A stretch of DNA of 6,825 nt from Candidatus Methanoperedentaceae archaeon (GTDB lineage: Archaea; Halobacteriota; Methanosarcinia; Methanosarcinales; Methanoperedenaceae): the NCBI GenBank assembly GCA_014859785.1, contig JACUTP010000096.1, positions 1-6,825 of the forward strand, read 5' to 3'. The position numbers and the translations under genes were made by a program. The notes beneath the pieces are model-generated. The model did no database searches, was not told the DNA's origin, and saw only the letters and a list, made by a program, of their open reading frames with translations. Below, one piece after another: positions 1 to 6,545 of this stretch. The first letter of the stretch is position 1, and each line of letters starts with the position of its first letter.

Positions 1-82
1 GAAAAAGGATTAAATATCCCAGGGTTATGACAATCAAATTAATATCCGCTAATAAACTTGCTCCTGTACCTAAAAGACTCAT
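1..82 (-). CDS. N-terminal fragment of a divergent membrane protein, possibly DUF420 family
   Basis: Read on the minus strand, an ATG at 82-80 opens a frame that stays open for 27 codons to the window edge. It starts MSLLGTGASLLADINLIVIT and continues as a hydrophobic stretch ending GYLILF, which looks like the first transmembrane helix of an integral membrane protein. The GTGxxLLADINLI pattern resembles the start of DUF420-type small membrane proteins, but 27 residues are too few to be sure of the family. The first codon is preceded by a TATA-like region at the right distance (see 118-135), which supports a real gene start. No strong ribosome binding site lies directly before the ATG; the nearest purine run, AGGGGT on the minus strand (106-101), is about 18 bases away. 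The product would act in the membrane; its role is unknown. The competing plus-strand frame ending at 122 is less protein-like. Confidence 0.55.
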   Translation of the reverse strand, partial: MSLLGTGASLLADINLIVITLGYLILF

Positions 83-117
83 CGAATCACTACTTGTAAT
101 ACCCCTAATGGTTTCTT

Positions 118-135
118 TTTAAATATAAATTTATA
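118..135. promoter_or_regulatory. Shared AT-rich divergent promoter (TATA-like boxes on both strands)
   Basis: The run TTTAAATATAAATTTATA is almost symmetrical and contains archaeal TATA-like boxes in both directions. On the plus strand TTTAAATA (118-125) or AATTTATA (128-135) would place transcription start near 147-158, giving purA a leader of roughly 55-65 bases. On the minus strand TTTATATT (129-122) would place the start near 100, giving the leftward gene a leader of about 18 bases. The positions are inferred from the usual distance of about 25 bases between TATA box and start in archaea. No operator repeat is clear beside it. Confidence 0.5.
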
Positions 136-211
136 CCAGGTTGCAATTCAATAATTCTCATGAATTTAGGTAAACTTATCACTTTTCCCGACAAAATAAG
201 AGCGATACAAC

Positions 212-1477
212 ATGTTCACAATAATCACAGGCGCCCAGTTCGGGGATGAAGGAAAAGGAAAGGTCGTTGACATGCTCGCAAAGGAATATGACATTGTCGT
301 GCGGTTCCAGGGGGGTGACAATGCAGGTCATACCGTTGTTGCAGATGGGAAGACATACAAGCTCCACAACATTCCATCAGGAGTGTTGTTTGATGTGCGC
401 CTCCTGATCGGTCCCGGGGCTGTCATGAACCCGAAGATACTGGTTGAGGAAATCGACATGCTTGCTGAAAACGGCGTGGATGTAACGCCCGGAAAGCTGG
501 GAATTGATGCAAAAACCAGTATCATAATGCCATATCACATGGCGCTTGACACTTTAAGGGAGGAAAAACGCACTGTAAAAATCGGGACAACAAGCCGCGG
601 TATCGGGTTTGCATATATGGACAAGGTCGGGCGCGATGAATTACAGATGGCTGATATTGCAGAAAGTGACAGGTTCAAAAGGCGTATGGATGAGATTGTC
701 CCCCAGAAAGAGAGCGCGATAAAGGAGATGAATGGTGACCCCTCAGTTGTGACATCAGGACTGGATGAGTACCATGGGATTGGAAAGAGGCTGAAACCAT
801 ACATAACAGATGTTTCACTTGAGGTAAACCATGCGCTTGCTGCCGGGAAAAAAGTGCTTGCAGAAGGTGCCCAGGGTGCGCATCTTGACATAATCCACGG
901 CACGCAGAAATTTGTAACATCTTCAAGCACTATTGCAGGATACGCGTGCGCAGGACTGGGTGTCGGCCCGACAAAAGTCGATAATGTCATGGGTATAATC
1001 AAAGCCTATATAACCCGTGTGGGTGAGGGACCTTTGCCCACAGAGCTTGCGAATGAAGAGGGCGAACACCTGCGCGAAAAAGGGGGTGAATTCGGTACAA
1101 CTACCGGGCGCCCGCGCAGATGTGGGTGGTTTGACCTCCCCCTGGCAAAGAAATCCATTAATCTTAACGGTTACACAGGTTTTTCGCTCACAAAAATTGA
1201 TGTCCTTACTGGACTCAATTCCCTCAAGGTTTGCACTGGATACGAGCTTGGCAGCGAAACACTTGGTTACCCGCCTGAACTTTCAGATGAGCTTGCACGA
1301 TGTAAACCGATATACAGAGAGGTTCCCGGCTGGGGTGGGGACATATCTGGAACTGCGAGTTTTGCCGAATTGCCCGGAAACGCACAAAAGTATGTGCTTA
1401 TGCTTGAGGAACTGATGGGCGTTACCATCGAGTATGTTTCAGTCGGACCTGGCAGGAAGCAAACGTTTAAGAAATAA
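212..1477 (+). CDS. purA: Adenylosuccinate synthetase PurA
   Basis: This cytosolic enzyme joins IMP and aspartate using GTP to give adenylosuccinate, the first committed step from IMP to AMP. The 421 residues match the full length of the family. Visible signatures, in order, are GDEGKGK at 11-17 with the catalytic Asp12, GGDNAGHT at 34-41 with the catalytic His40, TTSRGIGFAY at 126-135 followed by Arg141 (the residue that in E. coli reaches the partner subunit's IMP), EGAQG at 218-222, GEFGTTTGR at 292-300 with the following arginines, the guanine-recognising KIDVLTG at 328-334, and SVGPGRKQT near the C-terminus. All key residues are present, so it should be active. The ATG at 212 places the phosphate-binding loop at the usual distance from the N-terminus; no strong Shine-Dalgarno sequence is seen. 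It ends in tandem stops TAA TAA and is the first gene of the purA-cdc48-amrS run. Confidence 0.98.
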   Translation: MFTIITGAQFGDEGKGKVVDMLAKEYDIVVRFQGGDNAGHTVVADGKTYKLHNIPSGVLFDVRLLIGPGAVMNPKILVEEIDMLAENGVDVTPGKLGIDAKTSIIMPYHMALDTLREEKRTVKIGTTSRGIGFAYMDKVGRDELQMADIAESDRFKRRMDEIVPQKESAIKEMNGDPSVVTSGLDEYHGIGKRLKPYITDVSLEVNHALAAGKKVLAEGAQGAHLDIIHGTQKFVTSSSTIAGYACAGLGVGPTKVDNVMGIIKAYITRVGEGPLPTELANEEGEHLREKGGEFGTTTGRPRRCGWFDLPLAKKSINLNGYTGFSLTKIDVLTGLNSLKVCTGYELGSETLGYPPELSDELARCKPIYREVPGWGGDISGTASFAELPGNAQKYVLMLEELMGVTIEYVSVGPGRKQTFKK

Positions 1478-1502
1478 TAACTCCGATTTATAAAAGGGAA
1501 TC

Positions 1503-3767
1503 ATGGAAAAAACTGCACGTTTGAAGGTAATAGAGGCTGACCAGCGGGATGTTGGGAAAGGTATTGTCAGGATTGACGAGAAATTCAGGGAATTAATCGG
1601 TGTCAATATTTTTGATGTTGTGGAAATAACAGGTGAACGATCAACGTCTGCCATTGTTGGCAGGGCATACCCGCAGGATGAGGGTCTTGATGTTATACGC
1701 ATGGACGGGCTGATACGCACTAACGCAAAAACAGGTCTTGGCGAGTATGTTGAAGTATCGGTTGCGCAGTGGAAGGAGGCTAAGAAAGTAATCCTTGCCC
1801 CGGTGACAGAGAATATACACATCTATGCCCCTAGCGAGGCGCTTCGGTCTATTTTCCATAACAGGACCGTATCAAAAGGAGATATTATTTCCACAACAAG
1901 TGTGCGGCGACCGAGGGAATCTCTTGGCAGTGACCTTATGTTTGAGCAGGTATTCCATGGATTCTTTGGCGGTTCATTCGGTCTAGGGGAAATCAAGCTC
2001 CAGGTTGTTTCAACAGCACCGGCAGGTATTGTTAAAATAACTGAAATGACAGAAGTTGAACTCTTGCCCGAGGCTGTTGCACTGGCACAGGAAATACCTG
2101 AGGTAATGTATGAGGACCTTGGCGGTATTAAACCTGCCATTACAAAAATCCGTGAAATCGTTGAGCTTCCCCTCAAACACCCGGAGTTGTTCAGCAGGCT
2201 TGGAATCGATGCACCGAAAGGCGTTCTCCTCCACGGTCCGCCAGGTACTGGCAAGACCATGCTTGCAAAAGCCGTCGCCAACGAAAGTGATGCGTATTTT
2301 ATCACAATAAACGGTCCCGAGATAATGTCCAAGTATTACGGTGAAAGTGAGCACAAATTACGGGATGCCTTTGATGAGGCAGAGAAAAACACCCCTGCGA
2401 TAATTTTCATCGATGAGATTGACAGTATTGCACCAAAACGTGCCGAAGTCACAGGTGAGGTCGAGAGGCGTGTCGTAGCGCAGCTCCTGTCACTCATGGA
2501 CGGGTTAAAAGCGAGGAAAAACGTGATTGTGATAGGTGCCACCAACCGTCCTGAAGCACTGGATATGGCACTTCGAAGACCCGGGCGGTTTGACCGCGAA
2601 ATTGAACTGCGCGTTCCTGACCGTGACGGGCGGCTTGAGATATTCCAGATTCACACACGGGGCATGCCGCTTGAGGAAGATGTGAGCCTTGATGACTTGA
2701 GCAGCAGGACATACGGATACGTGGGTGCTGATATTGCAGCACTCTGTCGTGAGGCTGCTATGAATTCCCTGCGCAGGATTCTTCCTGAAATAGACCTTGA
2801 GCAAAAGGAGATACCAAAGGAGATTCTTGACAAACTTGCCATCCTGCGCTCTGACTTTGAGGATGTCATGAAGGAAATCCAGCCGTCAGCACTTCGGGAA
2901 ATACTATTTGAAGTTCCGAATGTTACATGGGATGATATTGGAGGGCTTGAGAATGTTAAGTGCCTGCTAAAGGAAGCTGTCGAATGGCCCCTCAGGTATG
3001 CTGAGTCTTTCAAGCGGATAGGCGTGGAAGCACCGAAAGGCGTTTTGCTCTACGGTCCTCCAGGCACGGGAAAGACCATGCTTGCCAAGGCGATTGCCAA
3101 TGAAAGCGAGGCTAATTTCCTGACAGTTAAAGGAAGTGATATCCTGTCCAAATGGTACGGCGAATCCGAGCAGCGTATTGCAGAGGTGTTCAAAAAAGCG
3201 CGCCAGGTTGCTCCTGCAATAATATTCCTTGATGAACTGGATGCCCTTGCCCCTGTGAGGGGGAGCGCACTTGGTGAGCCCCATGTAACAGAAAGGATAG
3301 TTAACGAACTCCTCACCGAACTTGACGGTCTTGAGGAACTGCACGGCGTTGTTGTTATCGGGGCGACCAACAGACCGGATATAATCGACCCGGCACTGTT
3401 GAGACCGGGCAGGTTTGACGAGATGATACTCGTACCGGTACCTGATGAGAAGACAAGACTTGAGATATTTAAGGTTCACACACGAAAAATGTCGCTTGCG
3501 GATGATGTTGATATTGGTATTATGGTAAAATTAACCAATGATTTTACAGGGGCTGATATTGCGGCAGTGTGTAAGAAAGCGGGAAGGTTTGCAATGAGGG
3601 AAGACATAAACGCAATCGAGGTAAGGCTTTCCCATTTCCTTTCAGCCATCGATGAAACAGGCTCATCAGTCACATCAGATATAATGGGTTATTATGAACG
3701 GTTAAAAGACGAACTTAGAAAGAAACGGTCAAAGCAGATTGAAACCCAGCCGGAGATATATGCATAA
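1503..3767 (+). CDS. cdc48: Cdc48/VAT-type double-ring AAA+ ATPase
   Basis: This is the archaeal p97/VAT homologue, a cytosolic hexamer that unfolds proteins by threading them through its central pore using ATP. The 754 residues show the family order: N-terminal substrate-binding domain (double-psi barrel plus second lobe, about 1-185), D1 AAA domain (about 200-460) and D2 AAA domain (about 475-735). D1 has Walker A GPPGTGKT at 245-252, pore loop KYYG at 277-280, Walker B FIDEID at 302-307, sensor Asn348 and arginine fingers Arg359 and Arg362. D2 has Walker A at 518-525 (Lys524), pore loop KWYG at 550-553, Walker B FLDELD at 575-580 (Glu578), sensor Asn623 and arginine fingers Arg634 and Arg637. 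Both rings look catalytically intact. A charged tail ends in Ile-Tyr-Ala, a HbYX motif of the kind that docks ATPases on the 20S proteasome. It lies 25 bases after purA and overlaps amrS by one base, suggesting one transcript. Confidence 0.97.
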   Translation: MEKTARLKVIEADQRDVGKGIVRIDEKFRELIGVNIFDVVEITGERSTSAIVGRAYPQDEGLDVIRMDGLIRTNAKTGLGEYVEVSVAQWKEAKKVILAPVTENIHIYAPSEALRSIFHNRTVSKGDIISTTSVRRPRESLGSDLMFEQVFHGFFGGSFGLGEIKLQVVSTAPAGIVKITEMTEVELLPEAVALAQEIPEVMYEDLGGIKPAITKIREIVELPLKHPELFSRLGIDAPKGVLLHGPPGTGKTMLAKAVANESDAYFITINGPEIMSKYYGESEHKLRDAFDEAEKNTPAIIFIDEIDSIAPKRAEVTGEVERRVVAQLLSLMDGLKARKNVIVIGATNRPEALDMALRRPGRFDREIELRVPDRDGRLEIFQIHTRGMPLEEDVSLDDLSSRTYGYVGADIAALCREAAMNSLRRILPEIDLEQKEIPKEILDKLAILRSDFEDVMKEIQPSALREILFEVPNVTWDDIGGLENVKCLLKEAVEWPLRYAESFKRIGVEAPKGVLLYGPPGTGKTMLAKAIANESEANFLTVKGSDILSKWYGESEQRIAEVFKKARQVAPAIIFLDELDALAPVRGSALGEPHVTERIVNELLTELDGLEELHGVVVIGATNRPDIIDPALLRPGRFDEMILVPVPDEKTRLEIFKVHTRKMSLADDVDIGIMVKLTNDFTGADIAAVCKKAGRFAMREDINAIEVRLSHFLSAIDETGSSVTSDIMGYYERLKDELRKKRSKQIETQPEIYA
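3752..3757 (+). promoter_or_regulatory. Ribosome binding site for amrS inside the end of cdc48
   Basis: GGAGAT lies 9 bases before the amrS ATG and within the last codons of cdc48. It resembles the archaeal Shine-Dalgarno consensus GGAGGTGAT. Together with the TAATG stop/start overlap at 3765-3769 it supports this start codon and coupled translation of the two genes. Confidence 0.6.
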
Positions 3768-4777
3768 TGATAAAAGAAGCCGTACTGTACGACCCGCTTG
3801 TTGAAAACAGGGTAAAATGTAATGTATGTGCCCACAGGTGTACGATTCCGGAAGGTAAGGTGGGTGTATGCAGGACACGGAAGAATAATGGCGGGAAACT
3901 CTACACGCTGATTTATAATATTGTATCAAGTGAGGCTTCAGACCCGATTGAGAAAAAACCACTGTATCATTTCCTGCCAGGTACACTTTCTTATTCCCTG
4001 GGAACCGTCGGGTGCAATTTCAGGTGCATGCACTGCCAGAACTGGAACATATCGCAGGTTACCATTGACGAGGCATATACCATGGAAATAACGCCCGAAC
4101 AGGCGATACAGCGTGCAATTGCCGCAGGATGCAGGTCGATTGCATGGACGTATAACGAGCCTGCCATCTGGCATGAGTATACATACGACAGCGCGGTGCT
4201 TGCGAAAAAAGCAGGATTGAAAACCGTATATGTGACAAACGGGTATATCACGCCGGAAGCGCTTTTACGGATTGCGCCTTACCTTGATGCGTTCCGCGTG
4301 GACATCAAGTCTTTTTCGGATGATTTTTACAGGAAAGTTTGCGGCGCAAGGCTTGAACCCGTACTTGAGTCAACAAAACTTGCAAAAAAACTTGGCATGC
4401 ATATCGAAACAATAACCCTGCTTATCCCGGCAATGAACGACTCAATTGATGAGATTACACAGCTTGTAAGGTGGGTGCGGGATAACCTGGGAGAAAGTAC
4501 GCCCATGCATTTCACGCGGTTTCATCCCATGTATAAGATGAGCGAACTTTATCCCACGCCGCTTGAGACCCTGGAAATGGCATACGGTATTGCAAAGAGT
4601 GAGGGGATGAGGTTTGTTTATCTGGGGAACGTTGGGGGGCACAGGTATGAGAATACCTACTGCCCGCGCTGTGATACGCTGCTGATAGACCGCACAGGGT
4701 TCAGGGTGGGTGAGGTTAGATTGAAGGAGGGGAAGTGTACGAGGTGCGGGGAGGGAATACCGGTTGTTGGGATTTGA
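3767..4777 (+). CDS. amrS: AmmeMemoRadiSam system radical SAM enzyme (AmrS)
   Basis: This is a radical S-adenosylmethionine protein of the pyruvate-formate-lyase-activase-like COG1180 group. In many archaea and bacteria such proteins occur with AMMECR1 (AmrA) and MEMO1-like (AmrB) partners; neither partner is in this window, and I do not assign a substrate. The 336 residues are a full-length match. An N-terminal cysteine cluster (Cys18, Cys21, Cys25, Cys35, in a CxxCxxxC..GxC pattern typical of this subfamily) is followed by the radical SAM motif CNFRCMHC at 83-90, whose three cysteines (83, 87, 90) bind the 4Fe-4S cluster. The TIM-barrel core follows, with WTYNEPAIW at 127-135 and TNGYITPEA at 157-165. 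A C-terminal zinc-ribbon-like pair (CPRC at 299-302, CTRCG at 324-328) closes the protein. The start codon overlaps the cdc48 stop by one base, so the two are probably translated together. An activase for another glycyl radical enzyme is a less likely alternative. Confidence 0.88.
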   Translation: MIKEAVLYDPLVENRVKCNVCAHRCTIPEGKVGVCRTRKNNGGKLYTLIYNIVSSEASDPIEKKPLYHFLPGTLSYSLGTVGCNFRCMHCQNWNISQVTIDEAYTMEITPEQAIQRAIAAGCRSIAWTYNEPAIWHEYTYDSAVLAKKAGLKTVYVTNGYITPEALLRIAPYLDAFRVDIKSFSDDFYRKVCGARLEPVLESTKLAKKLGMHIETITLLIPAMNDSIDEITQLVRWVRDNLGESTPMHFTRFHPMYKMSELYPTPLETLEMAYGIAKSEGMRFVYLGNVGGHRYENTYCPRCDTLLIDRTGFRVGEVRLKEGKCTRCGEGIPVVGI

Positions 4778-4818
4778 GGGGAAGCTGTTTTCAGGACATG
4801 GGATAATTACAGAGAAGG

Positions 4819-4860
4819 CTGAAATGAGATAATAAAAAATGAAAAAGATTATCATTTCAG
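4819..4860. repeat. Imperfect inverted repeat / hairpin upstream of hsdM
   Basis: The left arm CTGAAATGAGATAAT (4819-4833) and the right arm ATTATCATTTCAG (4848-4860) are reverse complements except for two extra bases in the left arm. They are separated by a 14-base A-rich loop. As RNA this could fold into a bulged hairpin after amrS. There is no T-run after the right arm, so it is not a classical terminator. The AT-rich core (about 4829-4839) could also serve as a TATA element for hsdM, in which case the arms could be an operator for a dimeric regulator. Both roles are inference. Confidence 0.6.
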
Positions 4861-4940
4861 ATGAAGTGTATGATATGCGAACCAGGTTCGGATATGGATG
4901 GGTAGCATGGCAAAAACAAACGGAAATGGTGAAAAAGTAA
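4839..4940 (+). pseudogene. Short frame resembling the start of a VapB-like antitoxin, possible relic
   Basis: An ATG at 4839 opens a 33-codon frame beginning MKKIIISDEVYDMRTRF, which resembles the N-terminal beta strand and ISDEVY motif of archaeal VapB / DUF217-type antitoxins. After about 17 residues the resemblance stops, and the frame ends at TAA 4938-4940, inside the start of hsdM in another frame. Intact antitoxins of this type are usually about 70-90 residues long, and no toxin gene follows. I read it as a possible truncated remnant left when the hsdM locus joined. It could equally be a chance frame or a short leader peptide. Confidence 0.3.
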
Positions 4941-6487
4941 AATCCATGGAAAGCTGGATATGGGACGCAGCGTGCAGTATCAGGGGTGCGGCTGATGCAG
5001 CCAAATTCAAAGATTATATTCTACCCTTGATATTTGTAAAACGGTTGTGTGATGTGTTTGACGATGAGATTGACCGCATTGCAGAAAAAGTAAAAAGCAG
5101 AACGAAAGCCCTGCAACTTGTGGAACGGGATAAGTCAATAGTGCGTTTTTACCTGCCCATTAAGACCAAAGACCCTGAAAAGGAAAGAACATGGGATGTC
5201 ATCAGAACTATGTCTGATAAAATCGGACAGCAACTTACCGACATCCTTCGTGAAATAGCAAGGGAGAACAAAGACCTGCAGGGAATCATCGACCGGGTTG
5301 ACTTTAATGCTACCACACACGGGCAGCGTGATATTGATGACGACCGATTGAGTAAACTCATTGAAAAAGTTTCCGAAAAACGATTGGGATTAAAAGATGT
5401 GGAGCCAGATATTATCGGGCGCAGTTACGAGTACCTGATACGCAAGTTCGCCGAAGGAAGCGGACAAAGCGCCGGAGAGTTCTACACACCTACGGAAGTG
5501 GGTTTCATCATAGCAAAGATCATGGATGCCGAGCCCGGTATGGAAATTTATGACCCTTGCTGCGGAAGCGGCGGTCTGCTCATTAAATGCGAGATGGTAA
5601 TGGAAGAAAAAATGGCGCTGCGCTCTAAAGAGAAGTATGCGCCGCTTCAATTGCATGGACAGGAGTTTATCGCTTCCACATGGGCAATGAGCAAAATGAA
5701 CATGGTGATACATGACATGGAGGGGAAAATTGAAATCGGCGACACTCTAAAAAATCCCATATTCAAAACCGCAGGCAAACTAAGAAAGTTTGACCGTGTG
5801 GTCGCCAATCCCATGTGGAACCAGGGAAAAGACAGCTTATCCTATATAAATGACGATTTTTTTATCAATGATGAAATGGAGCGCTTCCCGGCAGGTCCAT
5901 GCGGGGGCAAAGTTGACTGGGGCTGGGTGCAGCATATTTACAGCAGCCTGAATGATAATGGCAAAGCGGGCGTTGTACTGGATACGGGAGCCGCCAGCCG
6001 GGGCAGCGGCAACCAGGGGAGCAATAAAGAAAAGGAGTGCCGCAAATGGTTTATTGAACACGACCTGATTGAAGGGGTTATTTACCTGCCAGAAAATTTG
6101 TTTTATAATACCACAGCTCCGGGGATTATCATTTTCTTGAACAAAGCCAAGCAGCATAAGGATAAAATTTACCTGTTGCATGCGGGAAAGGAGTTTGAAA
6201 AGGGCGATCCCAAGAACTACATCACAAAGGATGGTATCGAGCGCATTTATGAGACGTATAAAGCTTTCAAGGAGGTTGAGAAGTTTTCCCGGCTGGTGGG
6301 TAAAGATGAGATTGTTAAGAATGATTACAATATTTCGCCCAGCCGCTACATACAGGTTAATGATGCCTATACATATCGTCCCATCGAAGAGATAGTGGAA
6401 GAACTTCGGGAACAGGAAAGCGAATATGTTACCATTGATGCAGAAGTGAAAACTATTCTTACAAAATTGGGGTTCAAATATGCGTAG
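4898..6487 (+). CDS. hsdM: Type I restriction-modification system DNA methyltransferase subunit HsdM
   Basis: HsdM transfers a methyl group from S-adenosylmethionine to adenine N6 in DNA, within a complex with the specificity subunit HsdS and, for cleavage, HsdR. The 529 residues are normal for the family. The N-terminal helical domain begins ESWIWDAACSIRG (18-30) and continues KDYILPLIFVKRLCDVFDDE (38-57). The linker GEFYTPTEVG (193-202) leads to the SAM-binding motif DPCCGSGG (219-226). The catalytic motif IV is NPMW (304-307), where many relatives have NPPF or NPPY. The region LPENLFYNTTAPGIIIFLNK (397-416) and a charged helical C-terminus follow. Three starts are possible: ATG 4898, ATG 4907 and ATG 4946. 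The last lies just before the conserved N-terminus and has GGTGA 13 bases upstream; none has an ideal binding site. No hsdS or hsdR is visible; the next gene is an AlbA_2 protein. Heavier use of GGC, GCC and CGC codons in parts suggests possible horizontal transfer. Confidence 0.94.
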   Translation: MGSMAKTNGNGEKVKSMESWIWDAACSIRGAADAAKFKDYILPLIFVKRLCDVFDDEIDRIAEKVKSRTKALQLVERDKSIVRFYLPIKTKDPEKERTWDVIRTMSDKIGQQLTDILREIARENKDLQGIIDRVDFNATTHGQRDIDDDRLSKLIEKVSEKRLGLKDVEPDIIGRSYEYLIRKFAEGSGQSAGEFYTPTEVGFIIAKIMDAEPGMEIYDPCCGSGGLLIKCEMVMEEKMALRSKEKYAPLQLHGQEFIASTWAMSKMNMVIHDMEGKIEIGDTLKNPIFKTAGKLRKFDRVVANPMWNQGKDSLSYINDDFFINDEMERFPAGPCGGKVDWGWVQHIYSSLNDNGKAGVVLDTGAASRGSGNQGSNKEKECRKWFIEHDLIEGVIYLPENLFYNTTAPGIIIFLNKAKQHKDKIYLLHAGKEFEKGDPKNYITKDGIERIYETYKAFKEVEKFSRLVGKDEIVKNDYNISPSRYIQVNDAYTYRPIEEIVEELREQESEYVTIDAEVKTILTKLGFKYA

Positions 6488-6533
6488 GCTGGAATAATGA
6501 GTTATCAGTGGTCTATCTCTTTAATAACATGGT

Positions 6534-6539
6534 AAAGGA
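6534..6539 (+). promoter_or_regulatory. Ribosome binding site fixing the start of the AlbA_2 gene
   Basis: AAAGGA lies 6 bases before the ATG at 6546. An in-frame TGA stop (6543-6545) immediately precedes that ATG, so no earlier start in this frame is possible. The site supports separate translation initiation after hsdM. Confidence 0.5.
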
Positions 6540-6545
6540 TTTTGA

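Noticed and set aside
3..122. Plus-strand open frame ending at TAA 120-122, as the tail of an upstream gene
   Set aside because: The 39 codons show no family resemblance, while the opposite strand has an ATG start, a plausible transmembrane helix and a correctly spaced TATA region. The two readings compete and the minus strand is better supported.
535..1002. 155-codon minus-strand open frame opposite purA
   Set aside because: It lies entirely within the well-supported purA coding region, has no recognisable domain, and its Ser/Pro-rich composition is typical of an antisense shadow.
1487..1496. TATA-like TTTATAAAAG between purA and cdc48
   Set aside because: It is only about 7 bases before the cdc48 ATG, so it would direct transcription start inside the gene. 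The 25-bp gap fits an operon better.
2211..3085. Direct DNA repeats (for example GCACCGAAAGGCGTT at 2211 and 3030, and AAGACCATGCTTGC at 2253 and 3072)
   Set aside because: These are matching Walker A regions of the paralogous D1 and D2 AAA domains, explained by protein conservation and not by a mobile or regulatory repeat.
2967..3479. 170-codon minus-strand open frame opposite the cdc48 D2 domain
   Set aside because: It is antisense to highly conserved AAA+ motifs, with no family resemblance and no promoter or ribosome binding site.
4785..4796. CTGTTTTCAG as a small terminator hairpin after amrS
   Set aside because: The stem is only three base pairs around TTTT and no T-run follows, which is too weak to call a terminator.
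6488..6545. Possible short gene from ATG 6529 between hsdM and the AlbA_2 gene
   Set aside because: It runs for only nine codons before a stop, overlaps the AlbA_2 start in another frame, and resembles nothing.
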